The position numbers were made by a program, and so were the translations under genes. From Minisyncoccota bacterium (lineage in GTDB: Bacteria; Verrucomicrobiota; Lentisphaeria; Oligosphaerales; MVZH01): a stretch of 16,010 nt of DNA. The stretch spans positions 1 through 16,010 of the forward strand of contig JAIPIM010000049.1 of the NCBI GenBank assembly GCA_021734725.1. The letters are read 5' to 3'. Under the pieces are notes generated by a model. It was not told the origin of the DNA. It saw only the letters and a list, made by a program, of their open reading frames with translations, and searched no databases. Of the stretch, positions 15,482-16,010 are shown piece by piece. Every line of letters starts with the position of its first letter. Position 1 is the first letter of the stretch.

Positions 15482-16010
15482 ATGCGTTTCTTCCATTTGT
15501 GCTTCTTAGCCGGAAGCTTGGTTATCCCTCTTGCAGCGGCGCCAAACGAGCGCCCGCGGGACTTGGAAACCCTGATCACGGCTGCAATGACATACAATCC
15601 CGCAGTACGTGCCGCTGAGCACCGGTTTCGACGTGCCCTGGCTCAATATCGAGGAGAAAAGGGATTCTTCGACCCGCAATTTGCCGCCGCGACCGGCGTA
15701 GCTGACGAAATCCGGCCGGTGCCGGGAGTGCCAAACGGTGTCACAAACCCCGCGGAGGCGGTGTCCGCGGAGGCGGGAATCGATAAGGCGTTCGCGCCGG
15801 GCTTCTATGCAGGTGTTGGAGCAACCGAACGCCGCCACTGGAACGCAGTGGACGGACGCGACGTATACCAGACATTAATCGGCGCGCAACTTCGCGTGCC
15901 TCTGTGGCGAGATTTCGCCTACCGGGAACAGACTCTGGCCGAAAGGCAGGCGTGGGCGTCTTGTGCGGCTGCGTACAGCCAGTTTATAGAAGTCCGCCAA
16001 CAAATACGCC
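15482..16010 (+). CDS. TolC-like outer-membrane efflux protein (partial, 3' end outside window)
   Basis: The frame is open from ATG 15482 to the end of the window (176 complete codons) with no stop. Residues 1-20 (MRFFHLCFLAGSLVIPLAAA) are a signal peptide. Residues 27-55 (DLETLITAAMTYNPAVRAAE and a following RRALAQYRGEKGFFDPQF) match the start of outer membrane efflux proteins, where a helix with a NPxxRAA motif leads into the first long coiled-coil helix and the first barrel strands. The VYQTLIGAQLRVPLWRDFAYREQTLAERQAW stretch (split here by a strand turn) resembles the second strand and following helix of TolC. The role would be the outer-membrane channel of a tripartite efflux or type I secretion system, with partners probably downstream. 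An AGG about 10 nt upstream is the only Shine-Dalgarno candidate. Confidence 0.85.
   Translation, partial: MRFFHLCFLAGSLVIPLAAAPNERPRDLETLITAAMTYNPAVRAAEHRFRRALAQYRGEKGFFDPQFAAATGVADEIRPVPGVPNGVTNPAEAVSAEAGIDKAFAPGFYAGVGATERRHWNAVDGRDVYQTLIGAQLRVPLWRDFAYREQTLAERQAWASCAAAYSQFIEVRQQIR

Noticed and set aside
1..16010. CRISPR arrays, tRNA or rRNA genes, transposases, phage genes
   Set aside because: No regularly spaced repeats, no cloverleaf or rRNA-like stretch, and no transposase or integrase motif was seen on either strand.

Overview
The window looks like a chromosomal piece of a Gram-negative (diderm), GC-moderate bacterium, most likely from the PVC group (Kiritimatiellota, Lentisphaerota or Verrucomicrobiota). 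The evidence is a C-terminal inverse-autotransporter-type beta-barrel, a DUF1573 protein, a large three-helix membrane protein of the DUF4175/aerotolerance-associated kind, a MoxR ATPase, a lipoprotein-releasing (Lol) permease/ATPase pair, and a hexameric RTCNNN repeat of a type I associate with Kiritimatiellota intergenic regions. The assignment is by resemblance and was not tested by a search. I see no rRNA, tRNA, CRISPR, transposase or phage gene.

Layout. (1) 3-464: the 3' end of an outer-membrane barrel gene, closed by a strong rho-independent terminator (489-523). (2) 693-9161: five close-packed plus-strand genes behind a possible promoter (553-600). They are a small membrane-anchored protein with degenerate C-terminal repeats, a 1191-residue membrane protein with Ig-like and coiled-coil parts, a secreted DUF1573 protein, a secreted DUF2341-like/PA14/PKD-like/helical-repeat protein, and a secreted protein of unknown family. 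A hairpin plus T-run (5199-5234) may attenuate transcription inside this cluster. (3) 9162-9445: a non-coding leader with a 12-bp palindrome and a possible promoter. (4) 9446-13006: an FHA-MoxR AAA+ fusion, then LolC/E-type permease and LolD-type ATPase. The hexamer repeat lies directly in front of the permease start. (5) 13007-13262: a gap with two compact hairpins between convergent genes. (6) 13263-15122, minus strand: a secreted TPR-like protein containing a CXXCH motif. (7) 15123-15481: a divergent intergenic region with direct and inverted repeats. (8) 15482 to the window end: the 5' part of a TolC-like outer-membrane efflux gene.

How the genes may work together. Genes 693-10849 read as an envelope-maintenance unit. 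MoxR ATPases normally act as chaperones with DUF58 and VWA (BatA/BatB) partners, next to large membrane proteins like the 1191-residue one here. In this window the DUF58 and VWA genes are absent. Instead there are DUF1573, PA14/PKD-like and unknown exported proteins, and the ATPase carries an FHA phosphopeptide-binding domain. This suggests a phospho-signal-controlled variant of the MoxR system facing the periplasm. The link is inferred from neighbourhood only. The LolC-LolD pair that follows would supply lipoprotein release from the inner membrane.
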